Source: Microbacterium sp. SY138 (GTDB lineage: Bacteria > Actinomycetota > Actinomycetes > Actinomycetales > Microbacteriaceae). From it: a stretch of DNA of 64,000 nucleotides. Below are positions 41,347 to 49,864 of the stretch, piece after piece. Below the pieces are notes generated by a model. The model made no database searches. It was given only the letters and a program-made list of their open reading frames with translations, and had not been told where the DNA came from. Numbering within the stretch: position 1 is the first letter of the stretch; every line of letters begins with the position of its first letter. The stretch is from positions 124,001-188,000 of the forward strand of contig NZ_CP155793.1 of the NCBI RefSeq assembly GCF_039729145.1, written 5' to 3'. Position numbers and translations under genes: made by a program.

Positions 41347-41699
41347 GAGGGCGATTCCGGCCTGCCGCCAGCCACGCGGAGGGATTGTTGAATACCCGTG
41401 CAATTCCCCGGTCAGCGACGGAAACCCGAGCGCGCCGCGGACCCAGGATTTGCCCCTGATCGGCCATTTCGTTACGTTGGAACGTGGGCCTGACGGCCCG
41501 AAGACCAGTCCGCGACCACGTCCTTCTTTCGATGAGCTGTGCTGCGAAGAGGCGTGGACGTACGGTCGATGCTCTATCGCGGCGGATCCGAAATCCGCCG
41601 TCTGTGCCGCCACAGCGAACACGTCGAACGGCCCCGAGAGCCTCACCCGGGCGTAACCGAAGCAGGCTCAGCCACCCGAAGGCGAGCCGCGGGGGAAAC
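41347..41699 (+). promoter_or_regulatory. Long, possibly structured leader of the ProU-type operon
   Basis: About 350 bp without a convincing gene. Visible hairpins: GGGCC-TGAC-GGCCC (41486-41499), CGGCGGAT-CCGAA-ATCCGCCG (41580-41600), and three segments GAGCC (41638-41642), GGCTC (41665-41669) and GAGCC (41684-41688), in which the middle can pair with either flank, leaving two exclusive folds just before the GGGGG ribosome site. That arrangement is reminiscent of an attenuator or riboswitch, but I cannot match it to a known class. Confidence 0.4.
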
Positions 41700-43001
41700 G
41701 TGTCCGAAATCGCTCTCGAAGCGCGCCATCTGTACAAGGTTTTCGGTAAGAATCCGAACACCGCCGTCCGTCGACTGAAAGCCGGTGAGAGCCGTGCCGC
41801 CGTCGCGGATGCCGGTACCGCGGCGGTCATCGACGCCAGCTTCACCGTCAACCGCGGTGAGATCTTCGTCATCATGGGGCTGTCCGGATCGGGCAAGTCC
41901 ACCATCATCCGCATGCTCAACGGTCTGCACGACGTCACCGACGGCACCGTCACCGTCAACGGCGACCCGATCACCGGCATCCCGTCATCGAGGCTCCGCG
42001 AGATCCGTCGTGACCGCATCTCGATGGTGTTCCAGCACTTCGCACTGCTGCCGCACCGCTCGGTCGCCGCGAACGTCGCCTACCCGCTCGAGCTCAAGGG
42101 CACTCCCAAGGCCGAGCGTCTGGCCAAGGCGGAGGAGATCCTCTCCCTGGTCGGCCTCGAGGGCCAGGGCGAGAAGCTCCCCTCCGAACTCTCCGGCGGA
42201 ATGCAGCAGCGCGTGGGCATCGCCCGTGCGCTCGCCGCCGACAGCGACATCCTGTTGATGGACGAGGCGTTCAGTGCCCTCGACCCGCTGATCCGCCGCG
42301 AGATGCAGGAGCAGCTGCTCGAACTGCAGCAGAAGCTGCAGAAGACGATCGTCTTCATCACCCACGACCTGAACGAGGCCATGTTCCTGGGCGACCGCAT
42401 CGCGGTCATGCGCGACGGCCGTATCGTGCAGATCGGCACGCCGGAGGACATCCTGATGGACCCGGCCAACGACTACGTCGAGCAGTTCGTGCAGGACGTC
42501 GACCGCGCTCGCGTGCTCACCGCCGCGAACGTGATGGAGCGCCCGCGCCCCGTCGTGCCGCACACCGCCGGCCCCCGCACGGCGCTGCGGCAGATGCGCG
42601 ACGCGTACATGTCGGCCACCTACGTCGTCGGCCGCGACCGGCAGCTCGTGGGCGTCGTGACCGACCGGGATGCGGTCAAGCTCGTGCGCAACGGCGCGAC
42701 CACCCTCGATTCGATCATCAAGCCCGTGCTGCAGAGCGTGCGCGAGGACGACGTGCTGATGAACCTCTTCGTCCCCGCCGTCGAGTCTCCGCTGCCGCTC
42801 GCCGTGATCGACGCCGACGGCCGTCTCGTGGGTGTGATCCCGCGCGTCACCCTGCTCGCCGCCCTCGGCCCCGGGCCCGGCGCGACCGAGGAGATCACCC
42901 TGCCGATGATGCCGATGCCCCAGGCCGAGATCGATGCCGTGCTCGATGACGGGTGGACCGCCGACCCGGTCGACGCCCCGACCACGGAGGAGGTGCGCTG
43001 A
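41700..43001 (+). CDS. Glycine betaine/proline ABC transporter ATP-binding protein with CBS pair (ProV/OpuAA-like)
   Basis: A 433-residue ATPase beginning VSEIALEARHLYKVFGKNP, the ProV/OpuAA start. Walker A GLSGSGKSTIIRMLNGL is near residue 60, signature LSGGMQQRVGIARAL, Walker B ILLMDEAFSALDPL and switch FITHDLNEAMFLGD. After the core are two CBS domains (about residues 285-400; AYMSATYVVGRDRQLVGVVTDRDAVKLV and LPLAVIDADGRLVGVIPRVTLLAAL), which in OpuA sense ionic strength or c-di-AMP. The GTG at 41700 is the family-consistent start. The stop overlaps the permease ATG by one base. Confidence 0.93.
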   Translation: MSEIALEARHLYKVFGKNPNTAVRRLKAGESRAAVADAGTAAVIDASFTVNRGEIFVIMGLSGSGKSTIIRMLNGLHDVTDGTVTVNGDPITGIPSSRLREIRRDRISMVFQHFALLPHRSVAANVAYPLELKGTPKAERLAKAEEILSLVGLEGQGEKLPSELSGGMQQRVGIARALAADSDILLMDEAFSALDPLIRREMQEQLLELQQKLQKTIVFITHDLNEAMFLGDRIAVMRDGRIVQIGTPEDILMDPANDYVEQFVQDVDRARVLTAANVMERPRPVVPHTAGPRTALRQMRDAYMSATYVVGRDRQLVGVVTDRDAVKLVRNGATTLDSIIKPVLQSVREDDVLMNLFVPAVESPLPLAVIDADGRLVGVIPRVTLLAALGPGPGATEEITLPMMPMPQAEIDAVLDDGWTADPVDAPTTEEVR

Positions 43002-43996
43002 TGGATGGCTTCCGCATTCCCATCGGAACCTGGATCGAGTCCGCTGTCGACTGGATCAAGGACAACCTCGACGGCCTGCTCGATGTGATCTCGTTCGTGA
43101 TGAGCTTCCTCGTCGACGGCCTCACCCGAGCGCTCCTCGCCCCGAACTTCGTGGTCATCATCGTGATCGCCGCACTCATCGCCTGGGTCGTGCGCTCGTG
43201 GCAGCTCGCGATCGGCACGATCGTGTCGTTCGCGCTGATCGTGGGGATGGACCTCTGGGTCCCCGCCATGCAGACTCTCGCCTTGGTGCTCGTCGCCGCC
43301 GTGATCGCGGTACTGATCGCCGTGCCGCTCGGCATCTGGTCGGCGCGCAACGCCACGGTGCGCGCGGTGCTCAAGCCCGTGCTCGACTTCATGCAGACCA
43401 TGCCGGCGTTCGTGTACCTGATCCCCGCGATCGTGTTCTTCGGCATCGGCGTGGTGCCGGGCCTGGTGGCCACCGTGATCTTCGCGCTGCCTCCGGGCGT
43501 GCGCCTGACCGAGCTCGGCATCCGTGGCGTCGACTCCGAGACCGTCGAGGCGGGACAGGCCTTCGGTGCGAAGCCCGGCCAGATCCTGCGCGGTATCCAG
43601 CTGCCGCTCGCGATGCCGACCATCATGGCCGGCGTCAACCAGGTCATCATGCTCGCCCTGTCGATGGCGGTCATCGCCGGTATGGCCGGCGCGGACGGTC
43701 TCGGGAAGATGGTCGTCGAGGCGATCTCGACGATCAACATCCCGAAGGGCGTGGAGGCCGGCCTCGGCGTCGTGCTGATCGCGGTCTTCCTCGACCGCGT
43801 CACCGCGGCGCTGGGCGCGCCGGGCGAGAACCGGTCGTCGCTGCTCGGCATGATCGAGCGTCGACGCACTCCGAACGGTGGCGGAACAGCATCCGCTCCC
43901 GCTCCCGAGGTCATCGAGCAGCAGGATGCCGCGGCTGCGGCGGAACGTGCCGAAGTCGCTCCGCGACGCAACGCCGTCGGTGGCGGAGTGCACTGA
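43001..43996 (+). CDS. Glycine betaine/proline ABC transporter permease (ProW/OpuAB-like)
   Basis: A 331-residue permease. After the amphipathic IPIGTWIESAVDWIKDNLDGLLDVISFVMSFLVDGL come about six helices, starting at FVVIIVIAALIAWVVRSWQLAIGTIVSFALIVG; the EAA loop VDSETVEAGQAFGAKPGQILRGIQLPLAMPTIMAGVNQ lies near residues 183-220 and ALSMAVIAGMAGADGLGKMVVEAI is typical of ProW. Polar tail of about 50 residues. The single permease implies a homodimer, unlike the OpuC-type system at 12059-13464. Confidence 0.92.
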   Translation: MDGFRIPIGTWIESAVDWIKDNLDGLLDVISFVMSFLVDGLTRALLAPNFVVIIVIAALIAWVVRSWQLAIGTIVSFALIVGMDLWVPAMQTLALVLVAAVIAVLIAVPLGIWSARNATVRAVLKPVLDFMQTMPAFVYLIPAIVFFGIGVVPGLVATVIFALPPGVRLTELGIRGVDSETVEAGQAFGAKPGQILRGIQLPLAMPTIMAGVNQVIMLALSMAVIAGMAGADGLGKMVVEAISTINIPKGVEAGLGVVLIAVFLDRVTAALGAPGENRSSLLGMIERRRTPNGGGTASAPAPEVIEQQDAAAAAERAEVAPRRNAVGGGVH

Positions 43997-44048
43997 CTCA
44001 CACCCCTACGAAACAACACCCATACGGAACGCAAGAGAGAGAAATCAC

Positions 44049-44957
44049 ATGAAGAAGAAGATCCTCGCAATCACAGCGCTCGGTGCCGCAGCGGCGCTCA
44101 CCCTCGCCGGATGCAGCGGCGACGGCGCCGGCGGTACGGGCGGCGGCGACGGCTCGGCCGATGACAAGGGCACGATCACGCTGGGCTTCCTGCCCTCGTG
44201 GACCGACGGCCTCAGCACCGCATACCTGCTGCAGGACCAGCTCGAGAAGATCGGCTACACGGTCGAGATGAAGACGCTCACCGAGGCGGGACCGCTCTAC
44301 ACCGGACTCGCGCAGGGTGACGTCGACATGTACCCGTCGGCGTGGCCCGAACTCACCCACGCCTCGTACATGGAGAAGTACGGCGACGACATCGAGGATC
44401 TGGGCAAGTACTACGAGAATGCCAAGCTCACGCTCGCCGTGCCCGAGTACTCCGAGCTCACCTCGATCGAGGACCTCATGGGCAAGGGTGCCGAGTTCGA
44501 CGGCAAGATCTACGGCATCGAGCCGGGCGCGGGTCTCACCGCCCAGACCCAGAAGATGATGCCCGAGTACGGACTCGACAGCGAGTACGAACTCGTGACC
44601 TCGTCGACCGCGGCCATGCTCACCGAGCTGAAGACCGCGACCGACAAGCAGGAGGACATCGTCGTGACGCTGTGGCGTCCGTTCTGGGCCAACGATGCCT
44701 TCCCCGTGAAGGACCTCGAAGACCCGAAGGGCGCCATGGGCAAGGCCGAGGGCCTGCACTTCCTGGGCACCAAGGGCTTCGCGGAGGAGTTCCCCGATGC
44801 CGCTGAGCTGATCGAGAAGATCAAGCTCGACGACGCGCAGTACGGCGCACTCGAAGACCTCGTGGTGAACGAGTACGGCGAGGGCAAGGAAGCCGACGCG
44901 GTCGACGCGTGGCTGAAGGAGTACGGCGACCAGTTCGACTGGGCCGTCACCAGCTGA
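44049..44957 (+). CDS. Glycine betaine-binding lipoprotein (ProX/OpuAC-like)
   Basis: A 302-residue binding protein. Signal peptide MKKKILAITALGAAAALTLAGC with lipobox LAGC (Cys22), then a Gly/Asp linker. The mature domain begins TITLGFLPSWTDGLSTAYLLQDQLEKIGYTVEMKTL and has AQGDVDMYPSAWPELTHASYMEKYG and VVTLWRPFWANDAFPVKDLEDP, where Trp and aromatic residues can form the quaternary amine cage. ATG 44049 follows GAGAGAG. Ends the second osmoprotectant importer of the window. Confidence 0.93.
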   Translation: MKKKILAITALGAAAALTLAGCSGDGAGGTGGGDGSADDKGTITLGFLPSWTDGLSTAYLLQDQLEKIGYTVEMKTLTEAGPLYTGLAQGDVDMYPSAWPELTHASYMEKYGDDIEDLGKYYENAKLTLAVPEYSELTSIEDLMGKGAEFDGKIYGIEPGAGLTAQTQKMMPEYGLDSEYELVTSSTAAMLTELKTATDKQEDIVVTLWRPFWANDAFPVKDLEDPKGAMGKAEGLHFLGTKGFAEEFPDAAELIEKIKLDDAQYGALEDLVVNEYGEGKEADAVDAWLKEYGDQFDWAVTS

Positions 44958-44979
44958 CGCGAACCCGTCTCAGAGGTGT

Positions 44980-45040
44980 GCTCCGGTCGCACTTCCTGCC
45001 GCTTCCCGGTCCGCCGGGCGACAGGAAGGGCGACCGGAGC
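44980..45040. repeat. REP-like palindromic repeat, copy 1; terminator
   Basis: GCTCCGGTCGC (44980-44990) pairs with GCGACCGGAGC (45030-45040), and TTCCTG (44993-44998) with CAGGAA (45022-45027). It lies between convergent genes and doubles as terminator. Both arms share the core CCGGTCGC..TT.CTG..GC with the copy at 59851-59913. Confidence 0.75.
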
Positions 45041-45054
45041 TTCTGCGTGGGGGC

Positions 45055-45942
45055 TCAGTAGCCCAGTCGTGCCCGAACGTCGTTGAGCAGCTGCGAAGAA
45101 CGCAGTGCCGCATCGGGGGCGACGGCGGAGATGCCCTGGACCAGCACGTCCGAGATCAGGATCGCCGAGAGGCTCTCGGAGGTCAGCCCTGTGGGGGTGT
45201 GCGGTGCGGTCAGGATCGCGTCGACACGGGAGGAGAGCCTCTCGTGGAGCTCGTCGGTCACGAGGATGACGCCGGCGCCCATCAACTGCGCGTGGTCCAG
45301 GAGCACATCGATGTCGCGGGTGACCCGTCCAGGCGCGAAGATGACGAGGACGTCCTTCGCCCCGAGGTTCAGGACCTCGTCTGCGAGACGGAATCCGTCG
45401 GTGCTGAGCCGTCGAGTGGAGAGTCCCGTGCGTCGTAGGCGCAGTGCGAGGTTCTCGGCGGCGATCCCGGAGGCGCCGAGGCCGTAGCAATAGATGCTCT
45501 CGGCGCGCATGAGCAGCGTGATGGCGGCGGAATACGCGTCGTCGTCGTTCGAGCTGCGGGCGAGTTCGATGAGCGACGCCGCCTCATCCCAGGTCTCCTG
45601 CTGGATGCGGGCGAGATCCTGGCCGATGTGCTCGATGCGGGTCTTGAGGCGCACCTCGGGCGAGACGCTGCTCGAGAACGGAGCGGCCACCTCCTGCTTC
45701 AGATGTGAGAGGCCCGAGTATCCGAGCTTCTGCAGGGTGCGCACGACGGAGGCGTTCGAGGTGCCGCTCTGGGTGCCCAGTTCGGCGGCGCTCGCATAGA
45801 GGATGTGCTCGGCTGACGTCGATGAGAGCACGCGGCAGACGGCACGTTCGGATTTCGAGAGATCGTTCCACGTCCTGGCGATGCGCGCGCGGAGGCCGGA
45901 GAGCGCGGGGTTCTCTGTATCGCTTGTTACAAACGGTTCCAT
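45055..45942 (-). CDS. MurR/RpiR-family transcriptional regulator
   Basis: A 295-residue regulator with N-terminal HTH (ARIARTWNDLSKSERAVCRVLSSTSAEHILYASAAELGTQSGTSNASVVRTLQKLGYSGLSHLKQEV) and a C-terminal SIS domain (IYCYGLGASGIAAENLALRLRRTG near residue 145 and DVLVIFAPGRVTRDIDVLLDHAQLMGAGVILVTDE) that senses a sugar phosphate or similar ligand. The ATG at 45942 is preferred on length (usual about 290). Starts at 45996 or 46029 would lie within or beyond an ATCATC palindrome cluster. Divergent from the C45-type enzyme and peptide importer, which it probably controls. Confidence 0.85.
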   Translation of the reverse strand: MEPFVTSDTENPALSGLRARIARTWNDLSKSERAVCRVLSSTSAEHILYASAAELGTQSGTSNASVVRTLQKLGYSGLSHLKQEVAAPFSSSVSPEVRLKTRIEHIGQDLARIQQETWDEAASLIELARSSNDDDAYSAAITLLMRAESIYCYGLGASGIAAENLALRLRRTGLSTRRLSTDGFRLADEVLNLGAKDVLVIFAPGRVTRDIDVLLDHAQLMGAGVILVTDELHERLSSRVDAILTAPHTPTGLTSESLSAILISDVLVQGISAVAPDAALRSSQLLNDVRARLGY

Positions 45943-45969
45943 TGCTGTATCATTCTGTTCGAGAGGCGC

Positions 45970-45997
45970 ATCATCCGTAACGGATGATTCAATCATC
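45970..45997. promoter_or_regulatory. RpiR-type operator with three ATCATC half-sites
   Basis: ATCATCCG-TAA-CGGATGAT (45970-45988) is a perfect palindrome, and GATGATT-C-AATCATC (45983-45997) is a second one sharing its right arm. The three half-sites sit between the RpiR gene and the divergent C45-type gene. Confidence 0.65.
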
Positions 45998-46045
45998 TCG
46001 GGTGCAACCACATTGCGCAACAGGCGCACCTGACAGGGAGGTCAC

Positions 46046-47230
46046 ATGGCGGCCATGACACCGATCCGCACGATCGAGATCAGTGGGGCGCCCCGCGAGC
46101 GCGGGCGCCGATACGGCGAGGCCGCCGCCGACCTCATCGCCGGCTCGATCGAGTACTACACGGAAGCGCTGACCCAGCAGACCGGCATGAGCTGGGCCGC
46201 GATCACGGATTCCGTCTCGCGATGGGTTCCGATCAGCGAGCAGATCGCGCCGCACCTCGTCGAGGAGATGCGGGGGATCGCGGAGGGGGCGGGTGTCGCC
46301 TTCGCCGAGATCGTCACGCTGAACGTGCGCGGCGAGTTCGTCTACGACCACCAGGGACCGTCGCGAGTCACGAGCACCACGGCCCGTGCCGCCGACGACG
46401 AGCGCGACGACGCCGTCGACGGATGCACGTCGTTCTTCCTGACGGGTGAGGGCAGCGGCACCGGGCACACGCTCGTCGGGCAGAACTGGGACTGGCGCAC
46501 GCGCACCGCGGGAACGACCCTCATCGTCCGCGTCGTGCAGGATCCGCTTCCCACGGTGATCATGCAGGTGGAAGCCGGGCAGGTGGGACGCCACGGTGCC
46601 AACTCCGCCGGCATCTCGTTGAACGCCAACGGGCTCGGGGGGAGCTTCGGAGCGGCGGTCGGCGTGCCGCAGACCCTGATACGCCGACTCGTGCTCGATC
46701 AGGGCGATATCGCGAGCGCGCTCAGGATGCTGGTCAAGACCCGTCCCCATATCGCGAGCAATGCGCTCCTCGCCGACCGCAGCGGATTCGGCATCGACCT
46801 CGAGACCACGCCGAGCGGCGTGGACTGGATCTATCCCGAACGCGGCGTGATCGCGCACACCAACCACTTCCAGGCGTCCGTGCCGCCGCAGCTCGCCGGG
46901 TCCTACCTTCCGGTGGCAGCGGATTCGCTGCTTCGTCTGCCGCGTGTCCAGGCCGGGCTGGCGGCGGTCGCGCGTGCGGAGAACCCCGAACAGAGCTACG
47001 CGCTCGTGCGTGAGGCGATGTCGGATCACCTCGGCTTCCCCGAGGGTGTCTGCACGCATCCGCATCCCGACTCCCCCTCGGTGAAGCAGTGGTCGACGCT
47101 CCTCTCGAGCTGTGTCGACCTCACCACCGGCGAGTACCGCGTCGCGAACGGATTCCCCTGCGAGACCGAGTACGAGGTGCTGCCCTGGAACCTCTACGAC
47201 GGCCCGCACGTCGAACTCCCCTCCCCCTGA
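46046..47230 (+). CDS. C45-family autoproteolytic acyltransferase/amidohydrolase
   Basis: A 394-residue protein of the acyl-CoA:6-aminopenicillanate acyltransferase (AAT)/C45 Ntn-hydrolase family. The opening RTIEISGAPRERGRRYGEAAADLI and AEIVTLNVRGEFV match the family. After a linker rich in Asp/Arg comes DGCTSFFL, where the Cys (about residue 132) would be the self-generated N-terminal nucleophile after cleavage at Gly-Cys; then HTLVGQNWDW, VGRHGANSAGISLNANGLGG and a C-terminal SSCVDLTTGEYRV. These enzymes cleave or transfer acyl groups on amides; beta-lactam, N-acyl peptide and muropeptide-like substrates are possible. First gene of a likely unit with the peptide importer. AGGGAGGT precedes ATG 46046. 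Confidence 0.85.
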   Translation: MAAMTPIRTIEISGAPRERGRRYGEAAADLIAGSIEYYTEALTQQTGMSWAAITDSVSRWVPISEQIAPHLVEEMRGIAEGAGVAFAEIVTLNVRGEFVYDHQGPSRVTSTTARAADDERDDAVDGCTSFFLTGEGSGTGHTLVGQNWDWRTRTAGTTLIVRVVQDPLPTVIMQVEAGQVGRHGANSAGISLNANGLGGSFGAAVGVPQTLIRRLVLDQGDIASALRMLVKTRPHIASNALLADRSGFGIDLETTPSGVDWIYPERGVIAHTNHFQASVPPQLAGSYLPVAADSLLRLPRVQAGLAAVARAENPEQSYALVREAMSDHLGFPEGVCTHPHPDSPSVKQWSTLLSSCVDLTTGEYRVANGFPCETEYEVLPWNLYDGPHVELPSP

Positions 47231-47264
47231 CCGACAGATTGAGAACCCGAGGAGATAGCGTTCA

Positions 47265-48908
47265 ATGAAGAAGCAGCATCACCCCATCACCGTGACGATC
47301 GGCGTGCTCGCCGCCTCGGCATTCGTGCTCGCCGGCTGCAGTTCGGGCTCGAAGGGCGAAGACGGCGACGCCGCGCTCGACGTGCCTTTCGGCGCGACGA
47401 CACCCGCCGCCTCCGGCCCGCTCGAGAGCGTGACGTGGATGCTCGGCGGAGAGCCGACGACACTCGATGCCGACATCGATGCGACCACCGCCGACGACAC
47501 GGTTCTCGCGAACGTCTGCGACCGGCTCATGCAGGTGCAGCCCGACCTGACCCTCGGCCCCGGGCTGGCATCGGACGCCGAGTGGACCGACGACACCCAT
47601 CTCGTCTTCACCATCAGGCAGGGGGCGCTGTTCCACGACGGCAGCCCCGTGAGCACGGCGGACGTCGTGTGGAGCATGCAGCGCCACTCCGAGGACGGTG
47701 CCGCCGAATCCGACGAGTACCGGAACGTGGTCTCGATCGAGCAGACCGGCGCCGACCAGATCACCGTCACGACAGCCCAGCCGGATGCGATCCTGCTCCA
47801 GGCGATGGCGGGCGACGGCGGTATCGTCTGGAACCCGCGCGTCATCGAAGCCGAAGGGGAGGACTTCGGCAGCCCCGGCTCCGCCTCCGCGTGCAGCGGG
47901 CCGTACCAGGTGACGTCGTGGGACGCGGGGTCGCAGCTCACCATCACCAGGTTCCCCGAGTACTGGAACTCCGACGTCGATGCCCTCACGGACGAGGTCG
48001 TCTTCCGATGGGCCGACGAGACCGCGATAGCCAACTCGGTCACGACGGGCGAGGCCCAGGGGTCGTTCCTCGAGAACGCCGGCGCCGCCCGGAGTTTCAT
48101 CGGGAGCGCCGATGTGTCCGTGTATCAAGGCCCGTCGACGAACGCATGGGTGCTCGAGACGACCGATCGCGGCGCACTGACGGATGAGCGCATCCGGCAG
48201 GCCCTCTCGCTCGCCCTCGACCGGACCGGCGTCGCCACGGCTGCCTTCGGCGGTCTCGCCCAGCCATGGAAGACACCCGTCGGCTCGGGAGCATGGGGAT
48301 ACGAGGTCGACACCTTCGAGCAGGCCTACGACGCCCTCGAGGGCGCGCCCGCGAAGCCGAGCGAGGCCGATCTCGCGGCGGCCAAGGACCTGATCGCCGA
48401 GGCCGGCGCCCCTTCCGCCCCGATCGTCGTCGCCTCGAACGGCTCCTCGACACACAACGTGATCGCGAATGCGCTGGTCGCCGCGGCGCAATCGATCGGG
48501 CTCGAGGCGGAGATCACCGTGATCCCGCAGGTGCAGTACGGCGACTTCTACTCCGACCCCGACCTCCGAGGCCAGGCCGATCTGTGGCCCGACGAGTACT
48601 ACATCTCGAAGAACGACCCCCTCGGCTTCTACAAGAACGGCGCGTCCGATGCGAGCGTGAACTTCGGCGTCTTCTCCGACCCGGAATACGATGCGCTGGT
48701 GGACGAGGGCTACGCCGCGACCGATGACGTCGAGCGCGCCGAGATCACGACAGAGCTGCAGAAGCGCTGGGTGGAGCACGCGGTGTGGATCCCGGTCGTC
48801 GCGACGCCGTCGACGCTCATCATGTCGAAGACGGTGACGGGTGTCCCCGCCTCTGCGGCGTTCATCTACTACCCGTGGGCCGTCGATCTCGGCAGCGCGA
48901 AGGGGTAG
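47265..48908 (+). CDS. Peptide ABC transporter substrate-binding lipoprotein (DppA/OppA-like)
   Basis: A 547-residue family-5 binding protein. Signal peptide MKKQHHPITVTIGVLAASAFVLAGC, lipobox Cys25. Mature sequence has MLGGEPTTLDADIDATTADDTVLANVCDRLMQVQPDLTLGPGLAS and DTHLVFTIRQGALFHDGSPVSTADVVWSMQR, the classical motif of the family, and ALTDERIRQALSLALDRTGVATAAF. It captures a peptide or related conjugate outside the cell for the permeases encoded downstream. Begins 34 bp after the C45-type gene, which may process the imported product. Confidence 0.92.
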   Translation: MKKQHHPITVTIGVLAASAFVLAGCSSGSKGEDGDAALDVPFGATTPAASGPLESVTWMLGGEPTTLDADIDATTADDTVLANVCDRLMQVQPDLTLGPGLASDAEWTDDTHLVFTIRQGALFHDGSPVSTADVVWSMQRHSEDGAAESDEYRNVVSIEQTGADQITVTTAQPDAILLQAMAGDGGIVWNPRVIEAEGEDFGSPGSASACSGPYQVTSWDAGSQLTITRFPEYWNSDVDALTDEVVFRWADETAIANSVTTGEAQGSFLENAGAARSFIGSADVSVYQGPSTNAWVLETTDRGALTDERIRQALSLALDRTGVATAAFGGLAQPWKTPVGSGAWGYEVDTFEQAYDALEGAPAKPSEADLAAAKDLIAEAGAPSAPIVVASNGSSTHNVIANALVAAAQSIGLEAEITVIPQVQYGDFYSDPDLRGQADLWPDEYYISKNDPLGFYKNGASDASVNFGVFSDPEYDALVDEGYAATDDVERAEITTELQKRWVEHAVWIPVVATPSTLIMSKTVTGVPASAAFIYYPWAVDLGSAKG

Positions 48909-48913
48909 GCACG

Positions 48914-49864
48914 ATGCCATTCGCGCTCCGCAAGCTCGCCGGCATGGTCTTCACGCTGGTGATCGCCTCCTTCATCATCTTCGCTGCGATGTACGCAGCG
49001 CCGGGTGACCCGGTCACGTTCCTCATCGGCAACCCCGAGAACCTGACCCCGGAGCGGATCGCGAGCGTCCGGGCCCAGTACCACCTGGACGAGCCGATGC
49101 TCGTCCAGTACTGGCACTGGGCCTCCGGAGTCCTCACCGGCGACTTCGGACAGTCGTTCCAGTACCACCAGCCCGTGAGCGCGCTCCTGGCGGCGAGGGT
49201 GCCCATCACCCTGTCGCTCGTCGCCTACGCGGCCGTCGTGCTCACCGTCGTCGGCATCGGCCTCGGCATCGTCGCGGCCGTGCGCCGAGGAAAGGCGGCC
49301 GATACCGCCATCATCGGATTCACGACTCTCGCCGCGAGCATCCCCTCCTTCGTGCTGGGAATCGCCTTCGTCGCGTTCTTCGCCGTGGAACTGCGATGGT
49401 TCCCCGTGGCAGGTGCGGGTTCCGCTGGACTCGATCGTCTGTATGCGCTCACGCTCCCGGCACTCACCCTCGCCATCACCGCGCTCGCCATCGTGAGCCG
49501 AGTGACACGACAGTCCATGATCGAGCAGTTCTCCTCGGAGCACGTCGAGGCCGCCCGTGCCTCGGGTCTCCGCGAGCGGTACATCGTGCGCGATCACGTC
49601 CTGCGCGGGGCCTGGGGACCCATCATCACCATGGTCGCACTCGTCATCGCGAGCATGATCGCCGGAACGGTCGCGGTCGAGACGGTGTTCGGGATCTCCG
49701 GCGTCGGCTCGCTCCTCGTCGACGCGATCAACACGCACGACTTCCCGGTGGTGCAGGCGGTGCTCCTGTTCATGGTCGTGGCCTACATGATCGTCACGAC
49801 GATCGTCGATCTGCTCCTTCCCGTGCTCGACCCCCGTATCCGACGAAGGACGGTGTCCGCATGA
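48914..49864 (+). CDS. Peptide ABC transporter permease (DppB-like)
   Basis: A 316-residue permease. It starts LRKLAGMVFTLVIASFIIFAAMYAAPGDPVTFLIG (DppB-type opening with PGDP), has PITLSLVAYAAVVLTVVGIGLGIVAAV and the EAA loop SSEHVEAARASGLRERYIVRDHVLRGAWGPIITMVAL near residues 200-240. ATG 48914 is chosen as the first start of the hydrophobic N-terminus, 5 nt after the preceding stop. Overlaps the DppC-like start by 4 bp. Confidence 0.93.
   Translation: MPFALRKLAGMVFTLVIASFIIFAAMYAAPGDPVTFLIGNPENLTPERIASVRAQYHLDEPMLVQYWHWASGVLTGDFGQSFQYHQPVSALLAARVPITLSLVAYAAVVLTVVGIGLGIVAAVRRGKAADTAIIGFTTLAASIPSFVLGIAFVAFFAVELRWFPVAGAGSAGLDRLYALTLPALTLAITALAIVSRVTRQSMIEQFSSEHVEAARASGLRERYIVRDHVLRGAWGPIITMVALVIASMIAGTVAVETVFGISGVGSLLVDAINTHDFPVVQAVLLFMVVAYMIVTTIVDLLLPVLDPRIRRRTVSA

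Noticed and set aside
41347..41699. c-di-AMP (ydaO) riboswitch
   Set aside because: I looked for the characteristic GGGGAACC/GGGTGAATC and CCCGTCAGCTAACC blocks and they are not present; only generic hairpins are seen.
41484..41699. N-terminal extension of the ProV-like ATPase up to 41484
   Set aside because: The extra 72 residues are Arg/Ser/Pro-rich with no homology-like pattern and cross the hairpin-rich leader; the GTG at 41700 begins the normal family N-terminus.
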